From assembly GCA_010092805.1 (NCBI GenBank), contig JAADYY010000083.1, positions 1 to 5,987 on the forward strand: a DNA stretch of 5,987 nucleotides, given 5' to 3'. How positions within the stretch are numbered: the stretch's first letter is position 1; every line of letters starts with the position of its first letter. The notes beneath the pieces are model-generated. The model searched no databases, had not been told where the DNA came from, and was given only the letters and a program-made list of their open reading frames with translations. Below are positions 5,958-5,987 of this stretch, piece after piece. The DNA is from Chloroflexota bacterium (GTDB lineage: Bacteria > Chloroflexota > Anaerolineae > Aggregatilineales > Phototrophicaceae). Both the position numbers and the translations under genes were made by a program.

Positions 5958-5987
5958 ATACATGCCGTTACTTTGTGTTGTGAATCA

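Noticed and set aside
1..5987. Mobile elements, CRISPR arrays, tRNA genes or a defence island
   Set aside because: No transposase, integrase, spacer-repeat pattern, cloverleaf or attachment-like repeats were found. Genes are intact and of ordinary housekeeping type.

Overview
The window is about 6 kb of GC-rich, gene-dense bacterial DNA carrying five protein genes and no RNA genes, mobile elements or CRISPR. The gene styles (a long-form HisG next to a HisS/HisZ-like protein, a DUF2461 protein, a two-domain thioredoxin) and the composition would suit a Chloroflexota-like bacterium. That assignment is inference only; no marker gene in the window fixes the phylum.

Layout, left to right. Positions 1-1578 (+) hold the 3' part of a CPA-type cation/proton antiporter gene cut by the window edge. 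Its product carries a complete rhodanese domain at the C-terminus. Positions 1579-1698 contain a stem-loop and a good sigma70-type promoter leading into a DUF2461 gene (1699-2406, +). This gene converges, with a gap of only 31 bp, on a two-gene minus-strand operon read from 4974 down to 2438: a histidyl-tRNA-synthetase-like protein (best read as the HisZ regulatory subunit, though unusually large and synthetase-like), then long-form ATP phosphoribosyltransferase HisG. The operon has a strong candidate promoter at 5007-5034. A 226-bp divergent intergenic region (4975-5200) separates it from a gene on the plus strand (5201-5896) encoding two thioredoxin folds, only the second with a CGPC active site. 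That gene ends in a clear intrinsic terminator at 5931-5957.

How the genes relate: hisZ and hisG form a functional unit for the first, feedback-controlled step of histidine biosynthesis. The thioredoxin and the antiporter-rhodanese fusion both suggest thiol or sulfur chemistry, but nothing shows that they work together. DUF2461 has no known function.

Most noteworthy points: the pairing of a HisZ-like protein with a HisG that already has its own C-terminal regulatory domain; the antiporter-rhodanese fusion; a tandem 13-bp palindromic repeat in the divergent promoter region; and a roughly threefold excess of the palindrome GATC across the whole window. I found no convincing new multi-gene system; the window is mostly housekeeping genes with some unusual architectures.
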